A DNA stretch of 64,000 bases from Notospermus geniculatus (Eukaryota > Nemertea > Pilidiophora > Heteronemertea > Lineidae). Numbering within the stretch: position 1 is the stretch's first letter; each line of letters starts with the position of its first letter. The stretch spans positions 446,599 to 510,598 of the forward strand of contig NMRB01000135.1 in the NCBI GenBank assembly GCA_002633025.1, given 5' to 3'. A program made the translations under genes and the position numbers. The notes under the pieces are model-generated. The model was not told where the DNA came from and ran no database searches. It was given only the letters and a program-made list of their open reading frames with translations. Below are positions 36,329 to 47,351 of this stretch, piece by piece.

Positions 36329-36388
36329 TCTTGGTCTTGTTGGGGGCATTGGACTGGGGTGGGGGTGGGGGTAGTTGGGGGGGGGGGC
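36329..36388 (+). repeat. G-rich low-complexity tract
   Basis: Several G runs (gggggc, ggggtggggg, tgggggtag, then eleven G) within 60 bp. G-quadruplex formation on the plus strand is plausible; on the minus strand, the sense of the host gene, it is C-rich. Confidence 0.7.
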
Positions 36389-38399
36389 GCAAAACTGCTC
36401 CTTCCGTCCCTTTGCTAGCTACGGCCTGCTCAAGTGACACATAGATTGGCCAACCCAAATGACCGAGGTCCAAATCTAACCCAGTTAGCCTAATTGGAGA
36501 TTTTCATTCCCTGGATACAAACTCCTGTTCCGAAGATTTTTGCCCGCGACCACCAAAGAGTAGTTTCAGGGCCTGGTGGAGTGTTCACGGCGAGGTTTTC
36601 GCCCGGCGACGTCCGAATATCTTCCGTTACCAAGGCAACGGTCTATAACCACGCACCAAGTCGCTAAGGATTTCGATTGCGTGGTACAGCAATGGCGGTC
36701 GTCGACGAAAGCGTGATGTTTTTCACCCCTACGCTCCCATTTGCCGCGGAAGCAGCATCGATCGTAATCCAGAATGTAACAAGACCATCTCTAAGGAGTA
36801 GTTAAAACGGATGTCGTGATGGCGGGCGTTCTGACACCTAGACATCAGTCACCGCGTCCTCTCCTCTGAGAAAAGCGACAAAGTGAATAGCCGTGAGGAA
36901 AAATACGAGACAAAAGACCGGCAGAGAGTGTAACTTTTCTTTCCTAACAGCAATGAGGGAAACTCGGTATCAAATCGGGCTCCGAACCAAAAGCCTTTCC
37001 CCGCATATTGCCTAATTTTGGATTTAATATCCAACTGGGTCCATTCGATCAAATTAAACGAAATCTACTGTGTCCACGCGAAATCCTCAAAAGAGTGTTT
37101 TACTCTCTCGGGACCTTTTCATAACTCATCAGGCAGCTCAGTCTTTTCTAGAGTTTCAGATTGTAAAGTTCCACTTGAAAAAGACCCCGGTTGGGGTCGA
37201 AAATTCGTGAATTCTGGAGATTGACTTCTTGCTTATTATCATTTTGTGTGTCAATTTTGTGCTTTTCTGTATCTTAGGTTTGAACAGACGGTATCTTCTT
37301 TGAAGTTCTCTAAAATCCTTGGAAATAAATTGAAAAAAAAAATGAAGAAACTTTCTTCAGATGGCCACAGGAAAAAACTTTCTTCAAATATTTTTCAATC
37401 AGTACCATAGGATGTGAGAAAACTTGGACAGAAGATGCCGTCTGCTGGACTCTGGGGGCAGAGGAGTTAAGGGACTTTATGTACGAGGCCTCCCTTCCCC
37501 TTTTTCGTAGTCCATTCATCACCAAATTTTCAGCACGCCTCTTCCAAAGTACACCAAACAAAAACGTCAAAGAAAGTGTAAATACATTGTGATTTCACAA
37601 TTATATACATGTACATGATATATCTCAACTCTGAGTCCTTGTGCCTCTGTTCCCCCAAGTTACAAACCAAAGAAAAAGGACAAGGAAAGAGGCTCGCGAA
37701 ACCCCCGGATCCGTAACAACCACCGACAAAAATGAGGTTGCTGTAGGCCTGTCATCACAAATTCCCCGAAACTTTACGTCAGCAAAGAGGTACACACAAA
37801 ACCTCATTCCAAACCAAGGAATTGCGGGTACAATAGCTTTTTTATCCCCCAACGTCTGATGCGTCGGTACAGTTTCCCAGGCACTAGTTTTATCTCGGCC
37901 ACCTGACAAGGTCTGGTAGAACTGGAGGCCGTTGATTCCACGCTGAGCTACCTCGATGCGCGAACAAAAGCGTCAACCACGCACAGAATCTTTTTATCTC
38001 CTGGAGAAATGATTGAGCACGATTTATCCTATTACCGACCGGGATTTCTTCCACAAGCAGTCTCCGCCATCGATCCGTGAACCGCCCCGATGACGGCGGT
38101 GGAAATCGTTGGCTGTCATGGAGGGTGGCTTGGTGGACCGGGTGGAGTGTGGCAACGACGGATATGGAGGTGACAGAACGGCGTGACTGTCGTGAGGGAG
38201 GGGCTGCGATACGGAAGAAATCATCGTCAGAGGCCAGGATATGGACAGTGTGACGAGGGCTGGATTTGGCGAAGGGTAGCAGCGAATAAAGAAGGGTGTC
38301 GTTGATGACGCCATTGGGACGCCGCCAAGGAGGGCGATTGTGACGGAAGGGGGCGCAGCCTTCTCCACGGGCGGTGAGACGAACGGGGCGGCCTGGACG
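36389..38399. other. Unannotated intronic stretch
   Basis: A 129-codon minus-strand frame (38024-38413) is P/S-rich but ends within the GC-rich repeat and has no splice context. At about 37880-37950 a weak tRNA A-box-like word is present on the minus strand. Confidence 0.35.
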
Positions 38400-38520
38400 A
38401 CGAAGTCGGCCATGCGCGCCGTAGGCGCGCGCCGGCGGGGGGTCTGGGGGGCCTGCCCCAGAAAAATTTGAAATCTAGAATGCCGTAGGAGCGATTTCCT
38501 GGCATCTGGAGTGCAAATAT
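38400..38520. repeat. GC-rich dispersed repeat (related to interior of 57809-58030)
   Basis: gcgcgccgtaggcgcgcgcc, ggggggtctggggggcctgc, ccagaaaaatttgaaatcta and tttcctggcatctggag occur in order; the last three correspond in inverse to 57893-57975. Confidence 0.6.
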
Positions 38521-40289
38521 CATGCTTTTTAAAGTCTAAATTTCAGCTTATTTTTCTCCACGTGTGCCGTGTTTTCATGCGACAAGATGCAGGTCGCGGG
38601 ATTTTTTCGAGTCGAGAACAGCGCAGCACCATGAATCAAGTGGGAACCCTACGCCAATATTGCCGACGGAATCAACATTTCAACTGACTTAAGTTTGGGC
38701 GAATCATTTCATATCATATTAGCTAGGCCTACCAAGCAAATATTGTATCAAAAAGTTTTCAAAACTAAAGTATAATCCGATCACGAGTGACTCGTCCACA
38801 GGGACTTGAGGCATGCATTGCAGGGGTGGTGGGCGTGTTACAGAGGTCTAATAACAAACCCCCGAGTAATGCCCCGGTATACTGACGTATACCTAGTAGA
38901 AAATAACAAGGGATACAACTTCAAACAAGACCCCATTCGGACATTTTCACTTCAACGATCTGCCGAGAAGCCAAATCTCAACCAAATTTCACAAACAAGG
39001 TACCGTTTTGAAGCTGAGAATGTATAGATTNCCTTTCGTCAGACGACATCAGGCACGTATGGTTTTAAGTATACAGCTGAATATGATATTTGCGGAAATG
39101 GCGTCAGCTGCAACGTTTTTGAATATTCATGCGCACGAACGTGATGATAGCCTTTATGCAGCCAAAGTGCAAGTCTTTATCAACTGCGAATGCGCTGCAG
39201 CCAAGTGTCTCTATGCATTTTGATGCCGATAAGCGCAAACTGATGCAAAAATGGTCACATAGCTCTTCGGCTCAATCCGGGAACGCCCGATTTCGGTCGG
39301 TGCGCAGTTTCTCCGTCAGCGCATCTGAGAAACTCAGGCGGTTCTGTCACGGCGCTCCCCTGTGCCAAGTGCGACTGCGAGACATGGACCCTGGCCTGAT
39401 GGTTCAGGATGCCGTCAGCGTTCCATAATGGCACCCGGATTTCGTAATTCAGATAAGAATCATCTGTAGTTTCTCAAAAAAATCCCAGCTAAGAACCGCC
39501 GTCTGCGTTCAGTTCAGCGGAGCTATCATAGGAACTCGGAACCTAAACATCGATTCACAGATTTTGCCTGAGCAGTATATAGAGTTCCATTGATTTTATT
39601 TATGGCCTATCTCACGACAAATTGGCCGCGGAAATATTACGCCACCTTTAACACAAAGCCCCACTTTCCTTTAATTCCCGCATGATATTATGCCGCCTCT
39701 CATTACGGCCGCTCAAGCCATACAGTAGCACGTACTGTTCACCGGATTCCCGTCGCGTCTCACCACTCTTACAATATCGGCTATACGTCGCTTGTATACG
39801 TACGTCTACCGGGCTGTCTCCCTTTATCATATCGATCAAATGCAGATAGCACTACTGCGAGCGTGATATCTTTTATAGTGACGCACCCATTAAATACAGC
39901 TGTACTGATCGTCAGCTGCTGCCGAGGCAGCTTGGCGGGATCAAGCCGGTTTTTATAATCACCCGCTGACGTCACGGCGCGTGTCCGAATACACACAACG
40001 CCGGCATATCAAGACACGATATCGTTCGTGTTCTTTTTAAACGGCTTATTCATCGCCGTGCCGAGTAAGTTAAAGAACGGCGCTCAGACTACTTAATACA
40101 TGTACATGTTCCCAAGTCAACAGTATGCAATTTTTGTTACGTTTTGTACAGAGTACCCCAGAAAGTACTGAGAATTAAAAAGGAACACCCGATAAAACGG
40201 TCAGTTGTTGGCCCTTCGATGGTTAATACGGGTTACTTCCTTTAGTAAAGACCGTGTTCAAAGTCAGTGTGATAACCATTGGACAGTTG
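38521..40289. other. Unannotated intronic stretch
   Basis: Includes an ambiguous base at 39031. No convincing gene or repeat. Confidence 0.4.
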
Positions 40290-40550
40290 CACTCTTAAAA
40301 ATGCTGACAGCACTTGCTTTGTTGGCAGCAGAGTAACACGGCACTTTTCTGTATTTTGACAGCACCCGTTTACTCTATTTTGACAGCAAAATTGCATAAA
40401 TTCTACAACAAATGTTGTCTTTAAAACTGAGAAACTGTAATCTTGCTGTTAAATTCCAGTGAAAAAAAACAGCAGTTTGCAGTGAAATGAATTTTACAGC
40501 AACCTTGCAGTGAAAATTCTGCTGTAAATTTACAGATATTTTTAACAGTG
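40290..40550. mobile_element. MITE with CACTSTTAAAAA ends
   Basis: Left end cactcttaaaaatgctgaca and right end acagatatttttaacagtg are inverted over about 12 bp; the interior is full of acagca / tgctgt words in both orientations, giving many local stems. Non-coding. Confidence 0.7.
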
Positions 40551-41639
40551 TGGACAATACAACCACTCACTCCAGCCAGAACTGTTGGCCTAATGGCTCC
40601 CTCCCCGTGATGTAACAAACTTTGGCGGGTACTGAGATTGACCGCCACCTGACGTACAGAAATTCCAAAGTCTCACGCTGGTGGGAGCAATGGGAACCGG
40701 CCAAAATTTATTTGTACCAAAGCTCGGGCAAAAAAACAGGTGCAGTAGGCCCACAGCGCTGGTTTTCCGAATGCCGTTTTGCTGCAAGATCTCGACCACG
40801 TAAAAGCACCTTTACGTTTTGGTTCGTGATTCGAGATCTTAGCGTCTATAGACCAGAAAAGGTGAATTCCAACTTCGTCTCACGTGAAGTTGTTCAACTT
40901 CTATTCAACCGCTGACGGGACGTGATCACGAAATATCACATCGCAATGCGGCCTGTGTTTAAATTCATATCTTGCCTTTGACCGAACGTTCTTTTTGTGC
41001 GATATTTTTGGAAATTGTTCATGGCCTTTGTTCATGATTTATGGTTGACCCGTTCACGATCTATGCGCAGGTCCCGGGCGGGTTTTTTTCCCGTGATCTG
41101 AATTTTACATGCGACCGATCATCGGTCGTTGCTCATATTTTTATATGAAACGTTTAAGCACTTATGTAAAAACAAACACAGTGTAACTTGGGTTGTCATT
41201 TCACGCAATTTTTCTAAATGTTAACTTTTGCAGTCACGTTTGCATGTATTTCAACCATAGTCTGCTCTCGTTAACCAAAACACTAAAATATCTCGTATTG
41301 GATCTGTCAGCGGCGATGGAAACGAATGACGTCATATACTAACCAAACAATACGTCTACATTGTACTTGCAACGTAGGCCTACGCGTATTCTTCTTTGCA
41401 AACAATGGTTGTGTGTTATGCCTAATAGAATACATAATTTATTACTATATAGAGACATGACCAGCAGTCTTTTGAAAACGTACGGTCTAGGCATGCGACA
41501 TTTGGGTTGATAAATTCTGACCACTTCATCACGGACACTGAAAGCTAGTACCGTCCTTCGACTTTGAGTTGGTCCGTAATATACAGTACTGAGAATTCAA
41601 ATGGAATAAAATAAGGTTGTTGGCATTTGGAGGGTGAAT

Positions 41640-41784
41640 AGAGAGGTTGAGAAATCAAACGATAAACGTAAACTTTACGACAACGTTATTTTTCATACTA
41701 CAAGATTTTATATTGCATTTTCGGTACGAAAATAACGTTGTCGTTAACGTTTACGTTTATAGTTTGATTTCTAAACCTCCCTAT
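41640..41784. mobile_element. GGGAGGTTT-type TA MITE, copy d
   Basis: Flanked by ta on the left (gaata) and tta on the right, with ends gagaggttgagaaatcaaac and tttgatttctaaacctccc. Confidence 0.85.
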
Positions 41785-42634
41785 TATGAACAGTTTTTCG
41801 TAGAGTACTAACAGGAAATCTGTCACACTCTATTTTTACAGTATTCCCCATAATGGGGAAGACTCTGGTACATGTACTTTCCAAATTACCGCAAGACGGC
41901 AGTTTTGTCCCGTCCCAATTTTGGGATACTACGTAGGACTATAAACCCTTCCAACGCGCTTAAAGGTCATTACGTACACGGCTCCAAGCCTAATACTTCG
42001 TTCATTTCATCTACATGTAGTATTTAAGCTTTGAAGAGATAATGGCAAGATGCCAGGAAAGGCATGATATTATATTTATTGAGCCGTTGCTGCTTTGTGT
42101 GCGGCAATCTGACGATGTTTAGAAACCCGCATTTCAGGCGGCGTATAGAACCTGCAGCATCTGACGTCAGCATTGTGATATTGCAAATGTACTGAATGTG
42201 TGGCGTTCTTAACCCCTTTCTCTTTGAAAATCTACACGAAGAAATAATAAAATCACAAGCTGCCAACCTAAACCGACGAGAACGCTGAACCAACATCCGG
42301 GTAATCTGTCAAATCCATCCGGGAAACTTGGTTTCGGCAAGTATCTGTGTTTTGTATATGAACCGCGGTTCATATTTTTTCGCAGTATTTACGCAAGTGA
42401 CGTACATGTATATGGGAACAAGAAGGTTAGATTTATATGTATAAGCCTTGATAAAGTTTGTTCCGTCCAAATAATGATTAAAGCCCACACACACATAGTA
42501 CAAATCTACTAAAATAGTGGTCCTAGTGACGGTGGAACAGACATTATACGGGTATGTATTGCGCATATATACAGTGCTACAATGATTATAGTCTGTTTCA
42601 TTCGCGAGGTTTATTTAACTGCAGGTTTGCACGT

Positions 42635-42831
42635 GAGAGTGACTGATCACAACACAACAGCACTCAAAGATGACCGTCAAAAACTGATTTGAGAGTGAAT
42701 AATCACAACATAACAGAACTGGTTGAAGACCGTCAAAAACTGAGTTGAGAGTGACCCACCACAACACAACAGAACTGGTCATAGACCGTCAAAAACGAGT
42801 TGAGAGTGACTTATCACAACAACAGAACTGG
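42635..42831. repeat. Tandem repeat, about 60-bp unit
   Basis: gagagtgactgatcacaaca, acaacagaactggt, agaccgtcaaaaactgagtt repeat about three and a half times with period near 55-60 bp. Confidence 0.85.
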
Positions 42832-43990
42832 TCTAATACAGACTTTGTAAAAAACAGACGACGAATTCACAGTAAATAAAGGTGACGACGCAATATCATT
42901 GTGTGGCTGGTGAGCGTTAAGTATTTTCACTGGCATGCCACTGTTTTGTACTGTGATTGATTATGAGGAGATGAGATCGATTAGAGCTCATCATTGGAAA
43001 TTAACGCTTTCTTGGGATGAAGAGTGGAGCAATGAAATTTTTAGAAACATAACGGTTTAAAAATTAACAATACGGTTAACATACTCGGGTTGTTAATTTG
43101 TCCTAAACACCGCTACATGATAAAAAATACGTCTGATTTTCCAAGGAAATGGTCTACGACGTCGAAGAATTGCTACGCAAGCAATTTAATTCACGTACAT
43201 GTACATGATTGATAAAAACATAGATTATAGTGGTTTCATGGCGTCCAGACGTGATGATATAGCGAGTGACGGAGTACCCATTGCCTTGGTAAATCAAGAC
43301 GGAGCGTGATGACAAAATGAGAGGAAGCTAACTTGTTGACTAGGTTGGGTTATAGAAGACTGCAAAAAAGCTAAAAAGGGATTGGACACAACTGTGGATG
43401 AGAGTATTTCGGGATGTGATAACCAAACCATGAAATGCCTAAACGTGTCCCGGAGCAAATGGCAACTCGTTTTTATACTCGTTTCACACGGTATCCCAGC
43501 TTTTGTAAGCGGCAACGGATGGTACCCGTTGATTGCGAAGGAGGGTCCACAAAACTATGACATTTGCTGCGGGACTGCACCTTCACCCACCATCATGCAA
43601 ATTCTACACCCGTTTTGCATATTACTCACCTTTGACTTCGACATGGCGCACTGTGATTGGTTAAAACAAAATGAAAACATCTTAGCAATGCACCAAGCCG
43701 AAGATTTCGTCAAGTCAAGTGACCACGTTGAGATCACGGCATTTTTGACGTTTGAGACAATTGTTGACATGGGACCGGAACAGACGAGAAAAACATCAAT
43801 TCAGGGACGCAGGTTCGCACTTATTTATGCACTTTTTGCGCTGAACAACTGTTTATTTCGGAGGATGACAGCGACACAGCCTTGTTGATGTCGAATCCTA
43901 TACCAGAGCACCACACTGCCTGCATCACAAAAGAAACGGCCAACCGTATCTTTATATGAAAGGAAGAGTTCATAAAGTCAGTACACTCAC
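42832..43990. other. Unannotated stretch next to exon 2
   Basis: A 168-codon plus-strand frame (43382-43888) lacks an ATG in context and a domain. The minus-strand translation of its second half (AISTWSLDLTKSSAWCIA) also looks ordered, so an old mobile-element remnant is possible. Confidence 0.35.
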
Positions 43991-44203
43991 CCGAAGCGCC
44001 CTTTCCTCTCGATCCAACAGAGCAGGGTCGGCATACAAATCGTCTGCCGTTTCCTTCTTTTTCTTCTGACCCACGTATCCATGGGAGTTTGCGATTTCGT
44101 CAAGAATTGATCGGCGCCGCTGCACCCGCCGTAAATCCGCAGCGGTTGTTTTCCTTTTTTTAGGAGTACGTTGTGACCCGCTAGGTTTACAAGTAGATTT
44201 CGA
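43991..44203 (-). CDS. Exon 2 (71 codons) of the CtBP-motif gene: NLS and charged conserved-looking block
   Basis: The minus strand has an acceptor (tttttag) just before TCG at 44203 and a donor GTGAGT just after CGG at 43991. Length is 213 nt, phase 0 at both ends, matching the phase of the preceding exon after a 193-bp intron. The first third is basic: TPKKRK near residues 13-18 of the exon and RRVQRRR near 25-31 form a bipartite-NLS-like cluster. Then come SILDEIANSHGYVG, a KKKK run and YADPALLDREERALR. The mixed helical, charged character and absence of low complexity contrast with the disordered first exon, so this is a likely conserved functional segment. The DREERALR end continues naturally into RAMIQFSEM of the next exon. 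Confidence 0.85.
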
Positions 44204-44396
44204 CTAAAAAGGGAGTAAAAAGAGAGAATTAGGCCCAGGGTCTCGGAAGGGGTGAAATGGACAGTGATGCGTTTTGATTTGTGAAAGGCAATGGCTGGGA
44301 ACACTAGGGCCTGGCGCTGCACCGGCGAGTCTCCCGGACAATCATCTTGACATGATTACACGGGAGGGGATATCAGCCACTTGATGATGGACTCAC

Positions 44397-47351
44397 CTCA
44401 TTATCAGAGTCGTCGCCGCTCTTCACCCTTGCACAGCTATTCCTCTCTTGAATTTTATTCCTCATCATGACAGTCTTTTTCATCAGGGGCGCCATCCCCT
44501 TCGTAGACGCCACCTTTTTAGCAGAACCCTTCTTAACCGGCTCTGTGCGGCCCTTGGTCTTGCAGCCATCACCAGAACCCTTATCAGAGTCATCGGTAGA
44601 CGACTCCGTCGAACGCCCCTTCGCAGATTCAGTACGGTGGCCCTTAGAAGCCTCTCCAGAGCGACCTTTTGAGGACTCCCGAGACCCTGGTGCAGCCTTT
44701 TTTACAGGCTTCGCGACAGCACGGGACATCGGCATTGGTGAAATTTCCCCGTTCTCGATTCGGATCGTTGACCAGACGTTTCGCATAGGAGGCGGACGCT
44801 GGCTCGGGGGCACAACCGGACCAATACCACTCGGTCCTGGCTTGCGTAACGGCTGTTTTTGACTAGCTTGCGTTTCAGCCACATCCAGCTGACCTGGAGA
44901 ATTATTCTTTTGGTCCGCAGTGGAGACAAGAGGCTGCTGTGACTTTGGTTCTGTGCTGGATGGACCAGCGTTAGTGCCGTCCGACTCTTTGGGCAGTTTA
45001 ACTTTAGGAGCGGGCGATGTCTTCTGAACGATCCTGCCACAAGGTGGACGGACTTTCACATCAGAATTCACTGAATCATCATTTGGGGTGCTTTGAATTT
45101 CACCCTTCGTTGGGGTCTTCAGCATTTCATTTCTGTTCTCCTGCCTTTCCACGCCTGAATTGGGCGATTTACTGATCATTTCTTTGGAATTCGTGCTTTT
45201 AGATTCGCTATTTACATCCTCAGCCTGTTGAACACTTCTAACGCGTTCCTGCTCATTTTTGGCAACAGGAGCGTCATTGGTACTTTTCAACTCTGTATTT
45301 TTCACCACGTTATCAACACCTGCACTAGGTTCCTGATTCAAAGGAGTACGGCTGGGTTCCGCCCTGACTCTATCACGAGACTCGGGCATGGTACTGCCTC
45401 GGTCACACTCCTTCCGCGCCCCAGCATTCGCCTTGGCATACATTTGCAACTCTTGTTTTATGGCATTTCCTAAGATAGCATTCACGGTTTTCCCATCACA
45501 TCTTCCTTTTACGTCGGTGCGAGAAGCTTCTAGCTCCGAGTTTGCCTCGGCAGGAGGTTTGCCAACCATTCGAGGCGGCCTGGGGACATTCAATATCGTT
45601 TCCTTCACTGCGGGTTCCCCTCCCGCCTTGTCGCTAGTTTCATCCGGTCTTTTCTTGTGTCTCTTCACAAACTGTGGTAATAGTTGCTGCATGATGACCG
45701 ACACGGCTTCCTTACTATCAAGGTCGACACCTTTACCCTTATCTGAATTCCCATTGCTGATAGTGGGACTGTTACGCGGACTTGCCGCAACCGTTGGCGA
45801 CTTGGTGTGCGGGCTCAATACGGGCATTTGTGGCGATGGTAAGGGACTCGTGCCGCGCAGAGGCGGGGGAGGGTGAATGGCTACAGGGGTCTTTGAATCA
45901 GCCATGGAAAGCGGTGGCGGTGACCGCGATTCTCCCGGTCTATTGTGCGGCTTCGGCGCAGGGAAGCGAGTCGTGCTGAGAGCCATTCGAGGCTTGCCGT
46001 GAACGTATGAAGGAGATGGCCGCGGCTGCATCGCAGGAGACGGCGATATTTTATCCGATAAAGAAGAACTAGTGCTAGAATCAGGTATCTCTATTCTCAG
46101 TGGAGTTGACGAGGCTGGTTTCCCGACGCTGGTGTCTCGTTTTCGCGGCGGAGGGGTATGTGTGGGTTGAACCATTCCGTTCGGCAGTCTCACCGCCCCA
46201 TTTGGCATCCTGGAGTCTGGAGGTAACATGGGATAGCCTGGGAGTGGCTTCCCGTCAGGGCCGATGTAATATCGCCTCGACATCGCATAGAGTCGCATCT
46301 GTTCTAAAGTTGCTGGTGAAAGTTGAGAGAGCTGGGGATGCATTTGAGGGGTTGTCTTCGACGGGATCTGTGGTGTCCCTGCCCGCGTTCCGTCCAAACC
46401 AGGCCTGCTCACCTTCGGTACGGACTGAGGAGACTCCTTCCCAGTTGATGCCCTCGGGCTTGGGCTCATCGCAGGACTTGACCCTCTTATTTCTCCCTCA
46501 CGTCCTGAATATGCCCCTTTTGAAGGTGGGCGAGAAACTCTATTTACATGTGGATGTGGTAGGCCCTGAGTCATTGGCTGTGTCGGCATCGGTGACGCCG
46601 CGGCGGAGTACGACATGTGACCTTTCATTAACGCACTGTGGACATGGTATGCCTGCATCAGTTTCTGCTGGTGCAACATCTGCAGAGTAGAATCAACCGC
46701 TGCGCTTTCCTTCGTCTTAGGCACCCCTCCCGCCGCCACATTTGGTAGCCTTTGTTGTTGCTGTCTTTGCTGCAGATAGTGCTGCATCTGTACCCGGTGC
46801 TGCGGTGAAGCCAAAAGTTGCGGTTGCGGTGTTTTTTGCGGGCTCTGTTGCGACACTCGCTCATACTGCAAGAGTTTCTCCTTCTTTGGGTTACGGGGGG
46901 CGTTGGTGGTGTCGCATACACCACTAGGACGCGGTGAAAGTAGGTCATGGCGCTTGACCAAACCAGGCTCGTGAAGGTCAGTTGTGTCGGCAATCCTCCG
47001 TGTTGTTTTCACGGATAAATCTAGCGGACTATCAGCGTCTCGGCTCTGCTTTGTCAAATCTAACGGCTGCACGTACAAGTCTGAATCAGAATCCGGCGTC
47101 GATGCACGCGATGACGCAGTCTTCTCCAATTTCGATCGTTCCACCGCCGTGCCATCCTGATAAAAATTTACCTGTTCCATGTATTTCACGGTTTCGTCGA
47201 AAGCACGGATCCTGGCGTGCGCCAGGTCGATTTCCTTCGCGGAGTTGGCATCGTGGAGGAGCAGACGTCTCGGGTCTATTATGGGATGTCGCGGATGGTC
47301 GTTGCGACCGTCAGAGGGTCGGACCTCACTCGGCCGCCCTGAGGGATACAT
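44397..47351 (-). CDS. Large exon (985 codons) of CtBP-motif nuclear-type protein
   Basis: This is the only long open frame in the window. It begins at an ATG directly after a strong acceptor (pyrimidine tract ending ttttccag) and ends at GAG followed by the donor GTGAGT, phase 0. Residues 1-80 are charged and partly helical (about 40-62, ending KYMEQVNFY). PLDLTK lies at 96-101 and PLDLSVK at 109-115, matching the PxDLS motif that recruits CtBP corepressors in known proteins. A Q-rich tract follows at about 168-202. P/S-rich sequence spans about 255-540, with an ordered-looking island RRYYIGPDGKPLPGYPM near 359-375. Predicted helical islands lie near 544-568 and 621-648, and another short island near 853-872. 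Near 892-917 the KGRS/KGHR-type unit recurs three times. The tail is lysine-rich. The Met at the exon start may be internal or the true start. Function as a transcriptional corepressor scaffold is inference from the motifs. Confidence 0.88.

Larger units (their letters stand above)
11964..43990 (-). other. Giant intron (about 32 kb) of the CtBP-motif gene
   Basis: The interval between exons 2 and 3 contains no long open frame. It holds two N gaps (15613-15682 and 28040-28821), two gap-associated tandem duplications, many MITE-like foldbacks, SINE pieces, minisatellites and a few short candidate ORFs (for example 33344-33457 minus). Intron status follows from the join of exons 2 and 3. If that join were wrong, this would be intergenic DNA. 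Confidence 0.6.
9110..47351 (-). other. Gene span: large CtBP-motif nuclear-type protein, five exons identified
   Basis: This entry groups the five minus-strand exons listed separately (44397-47351, 43991-44203, 11859-11963, 10774-10819, 9110-9211). Each internal boundary has AG acceptor and GT donor dinucleotides on the minus strand and the phases agree, so one frame runs through about 1,140 codons. No frame break occurs at any junction. The joined product is acidic and basic by turns, rich in P, S, K and Q, and has no visible membrane segment, signal peptide or zinc finger, which suggests a nuclear scaffold or corepressor. Introns are 193 bp, 32,027 bp, 1,039 bp and 1,562 bp. Exon 5 ends in phase 1 at a good donor, so at least one more exon follows; I found no convincing one in 1-9109. 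The 5' end is also open: the first exon listed is preceded by an acceptor, so an upstream, perhaps non-coding, exon is expected. I do not recognise a named orthologue. Confidence 0.72.

Noticed and set aside
43382-43888. 168-codon plus-strand frame beside exon 2
   Set aside because: No ATG at its start and no recognisable domain. The opposite strand is also open in part, so an old repeat is more likely than a gene.
44448-46690. Plus-strand frames of 74-196 codons over the large exon
   Set aside because: Shadows of the minus-strand 985-codon exon.
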